A stretch of DNA of 64,000 nucleotides from Allocoprobacillus halotolerans (GTDB lineage Bacteria; Bacillota_I; Bacilli_A; Erysipelotrichales; Coprobacillaceae). The notes under the pieces were generated by a model, which saw nothing but the letters and a program-made list of their open reading frames with translations, made no database searches and was not told where the DNA came from. Below, piece by piece: positions 36,411 through 46,205 of the stretch. A program made the translations under genes and the position numbers. Where the stretch lies: NCBI RefSeq assembly GCF_024399475.1, contig NZ_CP101620.1, positions 787,608 through 851,607 on the forward strand, in the 5' to 3' direction. Positions within the stretch are counted from its first letter, which is position 1. Each line of letters begins with the position of its first letter.

Positions 36411-36897
36411 AACTATACTCCTTTTCTAAATATCTTTTAACAAATGATTGGGCTAACGATCCTTGCTTAATCACTTTTAAAACATCTCCTACTGGTATCC
36501 ATTTGGCTATATCGACTTCACTTGTTAGAGAAAAATCCATTGAATCCACAACCACTGCATAATTATGCATTAACGTATTCGTCCTTTGATAATATTCATT
36601 ATCATTATACATATAATCTTTCACTTGCAGATGGACTTCTTCTTGAATTTCTCTGATTAATGTTTCTTTAGCATTTTCACCCTTATTAATATAACCAGCG
36701 ACCAGAATATAATCTTCTTGTCCATATTGTTGAATTAACAAAATTTTATCTTTTTGAGGATTAAAGATAATCGCTGAAATAGCACTATTAAACATTGGAA
36801 ACTTAAATTTTTGACAATGTTGACAATAAGGCATTGTGCCATCAATTCCACAAGCTTTTTCTATAAGTTGATTACCACATTCATCACAATATTTCAT
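36388..36897 (-). CDS. Nudix hydrolase with N-terminal zinc ribbon
   Basis: A 169-residue Nudix protein. An N-terminal ribbon (CDECGNQL ... MPYCQHCQKF) is followed by the Nudix box GYINKGENAKETLIREIQEE (about residues 67-86), which binds magnesium and pyrophosphate. NADH pyrophosphatase-like proteins have this ribbon-plus-Nudix layout. Its partner in the operon is a HAD phosphatase. Substrate inferred only by family. Confidence 0.85.
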   Translation of the reverse strand: MKYCDECGNQLIEKACGIDGTMPYCQHCQKFKFPMFNSAISAIIFNPQKDKILLIQQYGQEDYILVAGYINKGENAKETLIREIQEEVHLQVKDYMYNDNEYYQRTNTLMHNYAVVVDSMDFSLTSEVDIAKWIPVGDVLKVIKQGSLAQSFVKRYLEKEYSYAKDIFL

Positions 36898-37028
36898 AAT
36901 CTCGACTTCCTTTGTAATATTATAACATAAATAAAACTATTAAAATAAAATAATTTTTGATAATCCTAATGAGAGTAGAAAAGGTATATTCTAAACATTG
37001 TCAATCTATTTGTTGATCAATAAAGAAA

Positions 37029-37067
37029 AAAGAATCTCAATATTTCTTAAAAATATTGAAATTCTTT
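37029..37067 (-). terminator. Rho-independent terminator
   Basis: Arms AAAGAATCTCAATATTT / AAATATTGAAATTCTTT with one mismatch, downstream of the AAA-ATPase gene. Confidence 0.75.
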
Positions 37068-37092
37068 AAGTTTAATTTAATGACATTGACTT

Positions 37093-38658
37093 TTACAAAC
37101 TTTTATTTTTTTCGATATGACATGTATGTTTCTTTGTTTGTGGATCATAGGTAATCTCTACAATCAGTAAGTTATCTTTATATTTTTCTAATTCTTTTGG
37201 ATATTTCTTTTCTTTGATTTGCGTGATAGCTGTTTGGACATCTTGTTTCCACTTGAGTTCGACAATCATGGCTGGTTTATCATGATAAGGTATAAAAACC
37301 ATATCTGCAAAGCCTTTGCCTGTTGGCATTTCCCTAATGATTGTGTAATGATTTCTGGCATATATATAAGCAATAGACAATGTATATGCCAATGCATTTT
37401 CATTGTTGTAGGTTAAAATGGATGTATCCAAATGGGCTTCTTCTATATACTTAGCAACCATTTCTTCGTCTTGATTACACGTAGCTTCCAATAGTTTTTG
37501 ACTGTTCAGTAATGCCTTGGTTGGTTCTTTCCAGTCAGAATTTCTAATTGAATTGACAAAGGAATCAATCACTTCTTTATTAGGTATATAACATGTCTGA
37601 TGAGAGTCGTTATATCCCAAATAGCCTAGATGGATTAATAATGTCAAGACATCGTCCTTTGATTTTAAAGTCGTCATATCATTTTGAAACGATGAAGTCT
37701 GCACAGGAACATTTTCTCCTGCTAGAAGTTTAATAACGTCATCTTTCAAGCCATCAAAGTTCATATCAATATAGACTTGCAAGGCTTCATAAGTTTCGGT
37801 AGATGTCCAATAGTTGCCAAATTTCTTGCAAACAATCGCTGAAATGACAGATTGTGGAGAAAATGTAGACAAGTCATCTCTGACCTGATAGCCATCATAC
37901 CATTGTTTCATTTCATCATAGCTGACATGATGTTGTAAACAGAGATTTTCAACTTCTGTTTCAGTCAATCCCATAAATTCAGGAAGTGGTCCTGCATCAA
38001 TCATGGATATTTCTTCAAACATGTTCAAGGCACTATGAGTTCCATATTTTTTAATAGGAAGAATACCTGTCATATAGGCGAGTTCAACATAAGGCTTATC
38101 TTTTAGTAGATTTCTTAAAAAATCAAGATAAGTTTTTTGTGCATCCTTATCGTTTTTATATTCTCTAAAGATACAATCCCATTCATCAATAATGAAAATG
38201 AATTGTGTTCCCGTTTCTGCATAAATATCTTCTATAATTTGAACAAGATTGGATGAATCTATAAAATCTACATCTGAAAAAAATTTTTTGATTTCTCTAA
38301 AAAGAAGTTTAGCAAGCAGTGCAATCATCTTTTCAATATTATGCGTTTTACTTAAAAAATCTTGCATATTCAAATGAAAGACATTATGGTTGTTGAGATG
38401 AATTTCATATTGTTCAGTCTGACTTATTTTTAAATGATTAAATAAATCTGATGAATCACAGCCCTTAGAATAATAAGCCACAAGCATATTAGCATCAGTA
38501 GACTTACCAAAACGTCTAGGTCTAGATACACAGATATATTTATTCACATTTTTCTTTAAATATTCAACCTGTTGAATCAGTAATGATTTATCTACATAGA
38601 TTTCTTTATTAAATGCTTCTAAAAATTGAATATTATCAGGATTAAGATAAATTCCCAT
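37093..38658 (-). CDS. AAA-ATPase/PD-(D/E)XK nuclease-like protein (DUF1703)
   Basis: About 521 residues. An AAA-ATPase-like domain has the P-loop variant SRPRRFGKSTDANML (about residues 44-58) and FIFIIDEWDCIF (Walker B-like). The C-terminal nuclease-like domain has GKGFADMVFIPYHDKPAMIVELKWK, where D and E-x-K fit a PD-(D/E)XK core. The start is the ATG at 38658 (MGIYLNPDN) after GGAGG, not the upstream frame. These proteins are common and multi-copy in gut Firmicutes and Bacteroidetes, with unproven function; a defence or mobile-element role has been suggested. Confidence 0.82.
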   Translation of the reverse strand: MGIYLNPDNIQFLEAFNKEIYVDKSLLIQQVEYLKKNVNKYICVSRPRRFGKSTDANMLVAYYSKGCDSSDLFNHLKISQTEQYEIHLNNHNVFHLNMQDFLSKTHNIEKMIALLAKLLFREIKKFFSDVDFIDSSNLVQIIEDIYAETGTQFIFIIDEWDCIFREYKNDKDAQKTYLDFLRNLLKDKPYVELAYMTGILPIKKYGTHSALNMFEEISMIDAGPLPEFMGLTETEVENLCLQHHVSYDEMKQWYDGYQVRDDLSTFSPQSVISAIVCKKFGNYWTSTETYEALQVYIDMNFDGLKDDVIKLLAGENVPVQTSSFQNDMTTLKSKDDVLTLLIHLGYLGYNDSHQTCYIPNKEVIDSFVNSIRNSDWKEPTKALLNSQKLLEATCNQDEEMVAKYIEEAHLDTSILTYNNENALAYTLSIAYIYARNHYTIIREMPTGKGFADMVFIPYHDKPAMIVELKWKQDVQTAITQIKEKKYPKELEKYKDNLLIVEITYDPQTKKHTCHIEKNKSL

Positions 38659-38777
38659 AAAATCATCCTCCTTTGGCTTATTATACCATTTTTTATTTGA
38701 TTTATCATCTTGAAAAGATTTATTTGTTTTCCATAAAAATATTATAAACCAAAAAAAGACTCGTGTTGCCAAGAATC

Positions 38778-39314
38778 TTATTTTATACTTTTTCCTAATT
38801 GATAAGCCTTTTCCATAAAGGAAGAACGAGATGTCATTGTTGGTGTACCACAACCTGTCGCAAGAATCATACCTAAATCTTCAAAATGCATATAATCCTC
38901 GAGTGCTTCATAATGCATTTGCACTGCATCCATAGTACCTTTAGAACTATTTCATGCTGCACATATAAAAGCTGTCTTTTTATGCATTGAAGATAATTCC
39001 ATTGTAAAGCTATATATACGATCAATAGCGGCTTTTAACTGTGCTGACAAATCAACGTAATAAAGTGGTGATACAAATACAATCATATCATGACTTAACA
39101 TCAGTTCTTTCAATGTATTCATATCATCTTTTTGAACACATGGTCCATTCATACCACAACGTTCACAACATAAACATGGACCAATGTGATGATGGGCAAC
39201 ATCAAATTCTGTGATTTCATGATGATTTTCTTGAACACCTTTGACGAATTGACTGGCAAGCAGATTAGAAGATCCTTTGACATGTGAACTTCCTTTCACA
39301 ACTAATATTTTCAT
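38778..39314 (-). pseudogene. Flavodoxin family protein with in-frame TGA
   Basis: Iron-sulfur flavoprotein-like NAD(P)H-dependent FMN reductase. ATG at 39314 after AAAGGAGTG; FMN loop VKGSSHVKGSSN, cysteine motif CLCCERCGMNGPCVQKDD, FVSPLYYVDLSAQLKAAIDR. After FICAA a TGA stands where the family usually has tryptophan (TGG to TGA). The same frame then continues to a natural stop at 38778 (GMILATGCGTPTMTSRSSF). A single substitution explains the loss. It lies with YczE and the redox cluster. Confidence 0.75.
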
Positions 39315-39330
39315 AACAAATCACTCCTTT

Positions 39331-39996
39331 TTATTGTTGTTGTAAAATGAGATTTTCTTTTGAAAAAGCTAATGATTTCAAAGTTGGTTCCATATATTTT
39401 GTAAAGACACCAATCAGTTTTCCAGTTAATAACGCCGAAATTAATGTTCCCTCTCTAATCGCAACAATATGCCCTATAAAAACAAGTGCAATGATAACCC
39501 CAACACTTATAAATAATAAATCTGATAAAACTTTTGCTTTAGAGAATGGCATTTGAAATCTTTTCGCTACTGCTAGATTAAATCCTTCCGGTGCATTAGG
39601 TACAATATCCATAATAATATAAATCGTTGCACCAATCGCACAAATCACAATACCTATAATCATACAAATAAACTGTTCAATATAGTTGTGTAATCGAATA
39701 AAACTTAACATTTGTCCTGTTAAATCAACAAAGATACCAAAAACTAAACTAAATGGCACTTGTAATAAATTCTTTAACTGAAAGTTTTTTCCTAATAATA
39801 ACCATTGTATCAAAACTAGACAGGCATAAGTCATAAAAGTAGTTGTTCCTAAAGTAATATGCGTTGCTTGACTTAATGGAAAAGTAAATGCTGATACTGG
39901 CGAAATGCCTAAATTAGAAATAATTGATAAGTTAATTCCAATTGTAATAATAAACAAACCAAATAAATATAACAAAACACGATTCATCATTTTCAT
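39331..39996 (-). CDS. YczE/YitT-like integral membrane protein
   Basis: About 221 residues with five or six membrane helices and the YczE-family start LLYLFGLFIITIGINLSII, then NLGISPVSAFTFPLS. The ATG at 39996 after AGGTGG is preferred over upstream methionines. It is followed by the flavodoxin pseudogene after 16 bases and is upstream-adjacent to the LysR gene. Transport function unproven. Confidence 0.8.
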   Translation of the reverse strand: MKMMNRVLLYLFGLFIITIGINLSIISNLGISPVSAFTFPLSQATHITLGTTTFMTYACLVLIQWLLLGKNFQLKNLLQVPFSLVFGIFVDLTGQMLSFIRLHNYIEQFICMIIGIVICAIGATIYIIMDIVPNAPEGFNLAVAKRFQMPFSKAKVLSDLLFISVGVIIALVFIGHIVAIREGTLISALLTGKLIGVFTKYMEPTLKSLAFSKENLILQQQ

Positions 39997-40135
39997 CTGT
40001 ATTCCACCTTTCATTATTATCATATACCCTTATTCCAATTATGTCTAATACCTATTTTTTATGATTATTCATACATTTTAAGCATAATTAAAACTCAAAC
40101 TTTATAAAGATAAACTTCATAAATATTTGAGTTTC

Positions 40136-41020
40136 TTATTGAAAGATTTTTCTTAACATTTGAACAAATTCTTCTATATAATAATTGGTATTCTTTTTAC
40201 TCCAACATGCAAAATAGTTTCTTTGAATTGGCTTACCATTTTTATAAAGAGGAATTCTTTTAATTCCATAAATCGGTGTCGCCATATGTCCAATCACATC
40301 AATCGGTAAATAACCACGATTCCCAGCTACCATTAAACGTGCTTGTTCCAAAGAATCTACATATAAAAACTGATGGGATAAACTTAAATCTTTTTCATAG
40401 AAATTCTTTTCTGATTCTTCATAACCTTTTGATACAACCAAAATACATGACATAGATTTTAAATCTTCAATCGTTATGACTTCTTTTTGAATCAAAGCAT
40501 TGACTGATGCAATTTCTACATAGGACTCACTATATTTTAATTCATAATTATAATAATCATCATTATAAGCTCTTCTTTGTTCACTCACTTTTAAATCTAT
40601 TTTTCCCTGAACAAGATATTCATATAATTCTTCATGTGTCCCACTGACAATGGATATTTTCACTTCAGGATATAAATCATAAAATTGTGTAATGGCTTGT
40701 TGGAGTTCAAATAAATTAAAGTTTTTTGGATAACCAATTATTAATGTCAGTTCTTGATCTTCACCTAATCTTTTGGTTTCTAAAGTTACCTGTTCAACTT
40801 CTTTTAAAATAGCTTTAGCATGACGATAAAAATATTTTCCAGCTTCCGTTAATTCAAAATGCCTTTTTTGACGAATCATCAATTGCACTTGTAAATCAGC
40901 TTCCAATGCTTGAATTTGTTGAGAAATCGCAGATTGAGAAATATAACATTGTTGAGCAGCTTCAGTAAAACTCCCACATTCTACAATTGTGACAAAATAA
41001 GTCATTTGTTTCAATAACAT
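40136..41020 (-). CDS. LysR family transcriptional regulator
   Basis: A 294-residue LysR regulator: HTH AAQQCYISQSAISQQIQALEADL (about residues 19-41) and effector domain (about 90-290). GAGGTGAG precedes the ATG. It lies between the YczE/flavodoxin unit and the four-gene redox operon, all on the minus strand, and is a likely controller of one or both. Effector unknown. Confidence 0.88.
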   Translation of the reverse strand: MLLKQMTYFVTIVECGSFTEAAQQCYISQSAISQQIQALEADLQVQLMIRQKRHFELTEAGKYFYRHAKAILKEVEQVTLETKRLGEDQELTLIIGYPKNFNLFELQQAITQFYDLYPEVKISIVSGTHEELYEYLVQGKIDLKVSEQRRAYNDDYYNYELKYSESYVEIASVNALIQKEVITIEDLKSMSCILVVSKGYEESEKNFYEKDLSLSHQFLYVDSLEQARLMVAGNRGYLPIDVIGHMATPIYGIKRIPLYKNGKPIQRNYFACWSKKNTNYYIEEFVQMLRKIFQ

Positions 41021-41100
41021 GATTTCTCACCTCTGTTTCCATTTTATCAAAAATCATTTTTCTTCACAATAACGTTATCAAAGTCTAATGGACAATATTT

Positions 41101-41132
41101 AAAAAAAGAGTTTCATATGAAACTCTTTTTTT
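41101..41132. terminator. Strong bidirectional terminator
   Basis: Perfect palindrome AAAAAAAGAGTTTCAT / ATGAAACTCTTTTTTT, downstream of the redox operon. Confidence 0.9.
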
Positions 41133-41148
41133 GAACTGTTATTTAACT

Positions 41149-42399
41149 TCATGCTTTTTGAACACATTTTAAAGCATTTAAAGTTCTTGGAAAACCAATA
41201 AATGGAATACAATGAGAAAGCACTTGAATTAAAAATGACTTATCATTTCCCAAACGTATATTGGCTTGAATATGTGAAGATAACTGTGCTTCACAACCAC
41301 CTTGTGCTGTTAAGAAACAAAACGTTATTAATTCTCTATGACGATAGTCAAGACCATTACGTGTATAGTAATCACCAAAGCAATGATCTGTTAACCAATA
41401 ACGGATATGTTGTATTTCTGCTTCTCCACTTTTATAATAACCATCCATCGCAGGGCCGAAAATATCAATCTGTGCCTGATTTCCTTTTTCTAAACGATTT
41501 TCACGATTAGTTTGTGCTTGCTTTTCTAAAGGTAAAGAAATCCCTTGAGATACTAAAAACTCATTCGTTGCATGTAAGAAAGGAAAAACACGTCCAATCC
41601 CTAAATAAGCAGTTGCCTGATAAACAATTTCTTTCATTTCTACTGGTGTAACTTGAAACTGATATGCCGCCTTTAACATAGCTTTATATTCATCAATACC
41701 TTGACAACCTATAAGCATCGCAAGAATGGCAATATGTCTTGTATAATCATCTAAATCATCATGATTGATGATTTCATCAAAGGCAAAATTATCAAATAAA
41801 GTGATAAATTCAGGATCTGTTTCTAACAATTTAGACTCATAACCAGGAAACATCTTATTATGATATTGTTTAGCTTTTTTGTTATTTCCATTGGAATCAC
41901 CTACCCATTTTTGAATTTGTTTAAAACTATCTTGAACTTGATGTCCATAAATAGCTAACCCTTGATGAATATTAGCATAAGGAATAAGCATTTTTAAATC
42001 TTGTATACTTTTACCAAAGCCACTGCCTTCATGCGTGACAAAAGGATAAATATCTTTTCCATCAAAATCATAGCTTTCTAAAAATGTCCAAACACACATT
42101 GGCATCGTTGACCACCAGTTAGGAAAACCTAAATATATTTTTTGATAATGCTCAAAATGTGGAATGATGTTTTTCACTTTTGGCCTAGCCTGTGTTTCTA
42201 ATTCTTTTTTCGCAAGTTCTGTACAATCATGATAGTGAACTGGATATTCATGTAAAGGTTCAATTTCAAAAATATTACTCTCTATCATTTCATGTATTTG
42301 ATTGGCAATGACTTGAGTATTGCCTTTTTCTAACTCCACAATATTTCCATTGACATAGTTTTCATGACGATGTGAAAAATAAACAATTAAAGACTTCAT
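41149..42399 (-). CDS. Flavodoxin - carboxymuconolactone decarboxylase (x2) fusion
   Basis: A 416-residue fusion. Residues 1-165 are flavodoxin-like (LIVYFSHRHENYVNG, IYLGFPNWWSTMPMCVWTFLE, FVTHEGSGFGKS). The rest is two carboxymuconolactone-decarboxylase/AhpD-like domains (EYKAMLKAAYQFQVTPVEMKEIVYQA about 235-260; HRELITFCFLTAQGGCEAQL about 360-380). Separate flavodoxin and CMD proteins often sit together in LysR-controlled redox clusters; here they are one chain. The second CMD domain keeps one Cys and lacks the CxxC of peroxidatic AhpD. It is the last gene of the operon, 3 bases after the aldo/keto reductase. Confidence 0.82.
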   Translation of the reverse strand: MKSLIVYFSHRHENYVNGNIVELEKGNTQVIANQIHEMIESNIFEIEPLHEYPVHYHDCTELAKKELETQARPKVKNIIPHFEHYQKIYLGFPNWWSTMPMCVWTFLESYDFDGKDIYPFVTHEGSGFGKSIQDLKMLIPYANIHQGLAIYGHQVQDSFKQIQKWVGDSNGNNKKAKQYHNKMFPGYESKLLETDPEFITLFDNFAFDEIINHDDLDDYTRHIAILAMLIGCQGIDEYKAMLKAAYQFQVTPVEMKEIVYQATAYLGIGRVFPFLHATNEFLVSQGISLPLEKQAQTNRENRLEKGNQAQIDIFGPAMDGYYKSGEAEIQHIRYWLTDHCFGDYYTRNGLDYRHRELITFCFLTAQGGCEAQLSSHIQANIRLGNDKSFLIQVLSHCIPFIGFPRTLNALKCVQKA

Positions 42400-42402
42400 C
42401 TT

Positions 42403-43383
42403 TTAATGTCCTCCAAAGACTTCAAATTCCATATTTGCAAGTTGATGATCAATCATTTGAATATCTTCATCTAAGAGTTGAATATTTCCTGCTTCAAAAT
42501 TAGAGGCTAATCTTTCAATTTTTCTTGAACCAGGAATAGGAATAATATTATCAAATTTACCAAGCATCCATGCTAATGAAATCTGCGCATTCGTTGCCTG
42601 ATATTGTTCACTCATCTTAGAAATCACTTCTAATAATTGATTGGTTTTGACAATTCCTGTTTCACTGTATTGAGGCATATTTCTTCTAAAGTCTTGTTGA
42701 TCATTTTGAAAATCTGCCTGTGAATGATAAGCACCTGTTAAAGCTCCATTAGCTAAAGGAGAAAAAGCAATATAAGTGATTCCTAATTCTTGACACACTT
42801 TAATTAGAGGTTCATGCCATCTTGCCATCATAGAATATCTATTTTGAATCACTGTGACTGGACATACAGCATGTGCCCTTCTTAAATAATCTTCATTGAC
42901 TTCACTTATTCCCCATGCTTTAATTTTTCTTTCTTGAATCAATTCTTTCATCACTTCAGCCACAACTTCTGGTTCAACTTTTGGATCAATACGATGTTGA
43001 TAATAAATATCAATATGATCAGTTTGTAATCTTTTTAAAGAGCCCTCTATTGATTCTCTGATTTTTCGTGGAGAACTGTCAAACTCTAAATGATCTCCTT
43101 TATGTGTGACTCCAAATTTTGTACAAAGCACAATTTCATCTCTAAAATCTTTAATCGCTTCACCTACAATTTCTTCATTATTACTAATCGTTCCATCAGG
43201 ATTGACACCCGTATAACATTCAGCAGTATCAAATAAATTATACCCCATACGAAAAGCTTCCTGTAAAATATGAATCGCTTCTTGTTTTGGTGTAGGTGTT
43301 CCACTGGCATGAGATAATCCCATACATCCTAACCCCACACTACTTACATACATATCTGTTTGTCCTAATCTTCTTTTTTCCAT
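42403..43383 (-). CDS. Aldo/keto reductase
   Basis: A 326-residue NADPH-dependent reductase of the YhdN/AKR11-like group. Catalytic tetrad: Asp in NLFDTAECYT, Tyr in the same loop, Lys in CTKFGV and His in IYYQHRIDP. C-terminal NADPH contact IPIPGSRKIERLASN. It sits third in the operon, 3 bases after the SDR gene. Substrate unknown; aldehyde or quinone reduction is likely. Confidence 0.9.
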   Translation of the reverse strand: MEKRRLGQTDMYVSSVGLGCMGLSHASGTPTPKQEAIHILQEAFRMGYNLFDTAECYTGVNPDGTISNNEEIVGEAIKDFRDEIVLCTKFGVTHKGDHLEFDSSPRKIRESIEGSLKRLQTDHIDIYYQHRIDPKVEPEVVAEVMKELIQERKIKAWGISEVNEDYLRRAHAVCPVTVIQNRYSMMARWHEPLIKVCQELGITYIAFSPLANGALTGAYHSQADFQNDQQDFRRNMPQYSETGIVKTNQLLEVISKMSEQYQATNAQISLAWMLGKFDNIIPIPGSRKIERLASNFEAGNIQLLDEDIQMIDHQLANMEFEVFGGH

Positions 43384-43386
43384 TGT

Positions 43387-44219
43387 TCAATCCTCCTTTG
43401 GTTGTAGTGGTCCATAGAAATAACATGCAGTTGCTCCACCATCAATTAAAAAATCTGCTCCGGTAATAAAGGCACCTTGTGGACTCATTAAAAGTTCTGC
43501 CATATTTGCTACTTCATCTGCTGTACCTGGTCTTTTAGCTGGGCAAGATGCAAACATATTCTTATAAAAATCGCCTCTTGGTCCATTCAATTCATCAATC
43601 GCTAATGGTGTCACAATAATACCTGGTGAGATGGAATTGATTCTGGCACCTTTTTCACCCCAAATGACAGATTCAGCCATTACTCTTTTTCATTACAACG
43701 TTTGGCAAGCTGATAGGCATGTAGAGTATCATGAATCTGATCTGGTTGCAAAAAATCTAATTGTAATAATTCTTCTGTTGGTGTCATAGCAAGTAATCTG
43801 TCTTTTTTTGCCCCTAATTGTTCCATGCGATGTCCGGATTGTGATGAAATCGTTACACCAACACCTCCTGGTTCAATGACTTTTCCAACTTCTTCTAATA
43901 AAACAGCTGTTCCAAATAAATCAACTTTTAAAATTGTTTCAATGGATGCCTGACTAGGTGATACACCAGCTCCATTGACTAACATTGTAATTTTTCCTAG
44001 TGACTTTGCATAAGCAATCATATCTAAGATGGATTGACGAGAAGATAAGTCCATTTCATAGGCTTCCACATCAAAACCAGCCTCATCCATAATCTTTCCA
44101 ATAGATAAAGCATGGTCAATATTTTTATCTCCTAATATAATCTTTTTTCCATACCCCATACGTCTAGCAATCGCCATACTGATTTGACCTGCTCCAACAA
44201 CAATCATTACATCTTTCAT
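43387..44219 (-). CDS. SDR family oxidoreductase, apparent frameshift
   Basis: Short-chain dehydrogenase of about 277 residues after correction. Nucleotide-binding GAGQISMAIARRM, NGAGVSPSQ, then the catalytic region and SISPGIIVTPL, ending FLIDGGATACYFYGP. The usual YxxxK appears as YQLAKRC across the break near 43690: one extra A turns CNEKE-stop into CNEKRVMAESVIWGEKGARIN. Operon position 2 of 4. Probably acts with the alcohol dehydrogenase and aldo/keto reductase on carbonyl compounds. Confidence 0.85.
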
Positions 44220-44231
44220 TCTCTCATCCTC

Positions 44232-45412
44232 CTATAAACACATTTGATAAATATTGATACAATCTTCTTGCGTTAATGGTCGATATGCCTTTGGTAAAGA
44301 CTCCTGATTACGACAAGTTTTTTTGCCATGACTGCAAAATAACGATCATCAACATTCACTTCTGATAAAAATTCAGGTAAACCAAGTTCTTCTTTAATAA
44401 AAGTCTGTAATGCTTCAATAGCTTGATAAGCCATAGTTTCTTGATCATCTTGTTCTTTGATTCCTAATACTTCTTTTCCAAATCTTGCAAAATCTTCTAC
44501 GACTGTTTTATCTTTATCTAGTAAATACTTCATCCATTTTGGTGTAATAATCGCTAACCCTAAACCATGTGTCAAATCATAAGTTGATGACAATTGTTCT
44601 AAAGCATGTAATGAAGCTTGGGTTTGAAAACCTGATGTACAAAAACTATTCAATGCCCAACTTGCCGCCCATAATAAAGTCGCTCTGGCTTCATAATTAT
44701 TCGGTTCTTTAATGGCAATCGGTAGTTCTTGTCTAACTGTTCTTAACAAAGTTTCAACCACTTGAAATTGTAATGGATACTTCTTCGCATTTACAAAATA
44801 ATTCATATCTAAAAAATGCGCCATAATATCAAATCCTCCACAAGCTGTTTGAAAAGCTGGTACAGTCATCGTATTTCTTGGATCAAGAAAAGCGACTTTT
44901 GGTCTAATCACCTCTCCATTAATACCACTTTTGATACCTTTTTCAACGTTTGCAATAACACAAGATTTATCCATTTCACTTCCCGTAGAAGCAATTGTAG
45001 GCATAGCAATCACAGCTAAAGCATCTTTCCATTTGACATTACCTTCAACCAAATCCCAAATATGATCAGATTCACTTAAAGCTGTTGCGCTAATCGCTTT
45101 ACAACAATCAATCGTTGAACCGCCACCAACAGCCAAAACACTTTGAATATGATTGTCTTTACATATTTTCACACCACGATCAACCGTTGTATGACGAGGA
45201 TTCGGTTCAACTGCACCAAGTTCAAAAACCTGTATACCATGTTGTGTGAGTTCATCCATCACTTCTCGATATAATGGTGATTGCTTAATAAATTCTCCAC
45301 CATAAGCAACCAATACCTTATCACCAAATCGTAAAACTTCTTCATGTAAATGTTTTAATTGATTTTGTCCAAAATAAACTTTTGTAGAGTTTTGAAAAAC
45401 GAAATCATTCAT
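44232..45412 (-). CDS. Iron-containing alcohol dehydrogenase, apparent frameshift near the end
   Basis: A 393-residue (corrected) group III alcohol dehydrogenase of the butanol-dehydrogenase/YqhD type: NAD(P) loop AVGGGSTIDCCKAIS, metal ligands in CGGFDIMAHFLDMNYF, HALEQLSSTYDLTHGLGLA. The frame breaks near 44325 in a run of seven A; an eighth restores AVMAKKTCRNQESLPKAYRP and a stop at 44232. It is the first gene of the redox operon. Reduces aldehydes to alcohols, often in quinone or aldehyde stress. Confidence 0.9.
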
Positions 45413-45511
45413 CTTTAATCTCCTCCTATCTGTTTATATTTTATGATTTTTATCATTATCAAACAATTTCAATTCCTAATACAATCCATAAGTTTTACTT
45501 ATAAATCAAAA

Positions 45512-45536
45512 AAGAAATGACCTTAGCCATTTCCTT
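45512..45536 (-). terminator. Rho-independent terminator
   Basis: Arms AAGAAATG / CATTTCCTT with a T run on the minus strand, after the isochorismatase-like gene. Confidence 0.75.
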
Positions 45537-45552
45537 GATATTTCAATCTTTT

Positions 45553-46077
45553 TTATTCATAGTCTAAAACCTGAATTTGACAACTTTTCATTGTTTCAAT
45601 AGCTGCTTTATGTTTACTTTCATTCACGCCAGCACAAGCATTTTCATAAACTGTCATTGGTATTTCAGGAAAATTTGCTTTTAAAATTAAAGCATTAGAA
45701 ATCACACAAATATCTGTACAAACACCTACAAGCACAATTTCTTCAGGTTGATATGAAGCAATCAATTCAGGTAATTGCAAACTTCCAAATGTTGGTTTTT
45801 CTACCACAATGGCTTCATTTGCATATTCTTTTAATCCTGGTACAATTTCCCATCCTTCTGTTCCTTTCAAACAATGTTCAATTGGTAACATTTTACCCTC
45901 ACTTGTTGATAAATAATCTTCATGATGTGTATCTTGTGTAAAAATCACTTGTGCATCTTTGTTATTGTCTAACAAATCACGAATCACTGGAATTGTCGCA
46001 CAAGCCTCTGCTGTTTTTAAACTTCCTGTCACAAAATCATTTTGCATATCCACAACAATAATCGTTTTTCTTGTCAT
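45553..46077 (-). CDS. Isochorismatase-like cysteine hydrolase (nicotinamidase-related)
   Basis: A 174-residue cysteine hydrolase. Triad: Asp in VVDMQNDFV, Lys in VVEKPTFGS, Cys in VGVCTDICV (near residue 128); metal-site-like DTHHEDY follows the first strand. These match small nicotinamidase-type enzymes, which convert nicotinamide to nicotinate in NAD recycling. The ATG at 46077 is preferred over an upstream frame. Other amidase substrates cannot be excluded. Confidence 0.82.
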   Translation of the reverse strand: MTRKTIIVVDMQNDFVTGSLKTAEACATIPVIRDLLDNNKDAQVIFTQDTHHEDYLSTSEGKMLPIEHCLKGTEGWEIVPGLKEYANEAIVVEKPTFGSLQLPELIASYQPEEIVLVGVCTDICVISNALILKANFPEIPMTVYENACAGVNESKHKAAIETMKSCQIQVLDYE

Positions 46078-46160
46078 TATCCTTCGCCCCTTTTCTTTGT
46101 TTTCTATTATACCACAGTTTTCTATCAAAACTCATTGAATATAAAGATTTATACACAAAA

Positions 46161-46185
46161 GAAAAGTTGAATCAATCAGCTTTTC
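46161..46185 (-). terminator. Rho-independent terminator
   Basis: Arms GAAAAGTTGA / TCAGCTTTTC with one mismatch, followed by T-rich sequence on the minus strand. It ends the LRR surface-protein unit. Confidence 0.65.
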
Positions 46186-46205
46186 TCATACTTTATGAAT
46201 ATATT

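Noticed and set aside
38778-39314. TGA read as tryptophan (code reassignment)
   Set aside because: TGA serves as a normal stop in intact genes here, for example where the DUF7916-like gene overlaps the next start as ATGA. One internal TGA is better explained by a mutation.
43387-43680. Short SDR-like gene starting at MAESVIWGEKG
   Set aside because: This is the C-terminal part of the SDR at 43680-44219 after an A-run shift. It lacks a nucleotide-binding domain.
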